Shown: piece by piece, positions 63,763 to 64,000 of the stretch
Layout of the letters: each line of letters starts with the position of its first letter
Numbering within the stretch: position 1 is the stretch's first letter
Assembly: GCA_030704615.1 (NCBI GenBank)
Contig: CM060731.1
Span: 64,400,756-64,464,755 of the forward strand
Reading direction: 5' to 3'
DNA length: 64,000 bases
Source of the DNA: Takakia lepidozioides
Taxonomy: Eukaryota; Streptophyta; Takakiopsida; Takakiales; Takakiaceae
Notes under the pieces: generated by a model
The model's database searches: none
What the model was told of the DNA's origin: nothing
What the model saw: the letters and a program-made list of their open reading frames with translations, nothing else
Position numbers and translations under genes: made by a program

Positions 63763-64000
63763 CCGGTCATGAACATGTCCCTAACCCCCTCTCCACAAGG
63801 TAACCGGGTAGAGAACCTGTTGCGGCTTATGGTTTGGAATACTAAGTTCCTAACATAGCCTACACCTGTACCTGCATCCACCGCAAGCACTCCTATGGTT
63901 GGCTGGTCATCACCTCCAACCTCACCACAAGAGAAACAATGATGGTCTGGCTGGTCATCACCCCAGCCTCACCATCGACAGCATGCTCTAGGACTGGCCG

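Larger units (their letters stand above)
56013..64000 (-). mobile_element. Methyltransferase Ty3/gypsy element, copy C (apparently intact; 5' LTR outside window)
   Basis: From 5' to 3' on the minus strand: leader (to about 63763), Gag-knuckles-protease-methyltransferase, one UAG, reverse transcriptase-RNase H-integrase-PHD, polypurine tract (AGGGGGGCGAT, 56211-56201) and a 188-bp LTR (56200-56013). Both coding halves are uninterrupted, all catalytic motifs are present, and the 3' LTR differs from the copy A LTR by two transitions, so this copy may be young. No 5' LTR or primer-binding site is inside the window. There is no chromodomain; a PHD finger occupies the Pol C-terminus. Confidence 0.9.

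Noticed and set aside
1-64000. CRISPR array or bacterial operon structure
   Set aside because: The direct repeats found are minisatellite or transposon repeats without unique spacers, and the genes are clearly nuclear plant genes with introns.

Overview
The window looks like nuclear DNA of a seed-free land plant, most likely a fern. It has spliced host genes with GT-AG introns, two chloroplast-targeted protein genes, a long PLS-type PPR protein ending in a DYW cytidine-deaminase domain (expanded in ferns and lycophytes for organelle RNA editing), and thick layers of Ty3/gypsy, CACTA and non-LTR retroelement sequence. No species can be named from the sequence alone.

Layout. 1-3664: 3' part of a chromodomain-carrying Ty3/gypsy element (+), its 3' LTR cut by a foreign 188-bp LTR. 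3665-6118: two 188-bp LTRs around a 331-bp spacer, then a heavily deleted copy (copy A, -) of an unusual Ty3/gypsy family. 6119-25860: the host-gene island: a damaged SABATH methyltransferase (+), a PPR scrap, a seven-exon coproporphyrinogen III oxidase (-), a TIC32-like short-chain dehydrogenase (+), plastid ribosomal protein L4 (-), 8-oxoguanine DNA glycosylase OGG1 (-) and a small C2H2 zinc-finger protein (+). 25860-29150: pieces of a non-LTR retroelement with a chromovirus fragment between them. 30960-34903: a repeat-derived leader running into the PPR-DYW gene. 36894-45711: an unknown ORF, a two-exon CPSF160 fragment, and a decayed CACTA transposon (CHCC exon, tnp2, DUF4218, DUF4216) ending in a recognisable 3' terminal repeat. 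45712 to about 55420: copy B (-) of the unusual Ty3/gypsy family, decayed, with a tandem-repeat-rich leader. 56013-64000: copy C (-), apparently intact as far as it is visible; its 5' LTR lies outside the window.

The most interesting system is that Ty3/gypsy family. Copy C encodes, in one reading frame broken by a single UAG, Gag, two zinc knuckles, an aspartic protease, a complete DNMT3-like C5 cytosine methyltransferase, reverse transcriptase, RNase H, integrase, and a C-terminal PHD finger where related elements often carry a chromodomain. The UAG is followed by CAA CCA, which fits the UAG-CAR-YYA leaky-stop motif known from plant RNA viruses, and the same context is present in copy B. The element may therefore make a shorter Gag-protease-methyltransferase product and a longer readthrough product with the replication enzymes and PHD finger. 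Cytosine methyltransferases captured by retrotransposons have been reported from dinoflagellates and charophyte algae (recalled from the literature, not looked up). The methyltransferase plus PHD finger plus readthrough arrangement in a vascular plant is the point to follow up.
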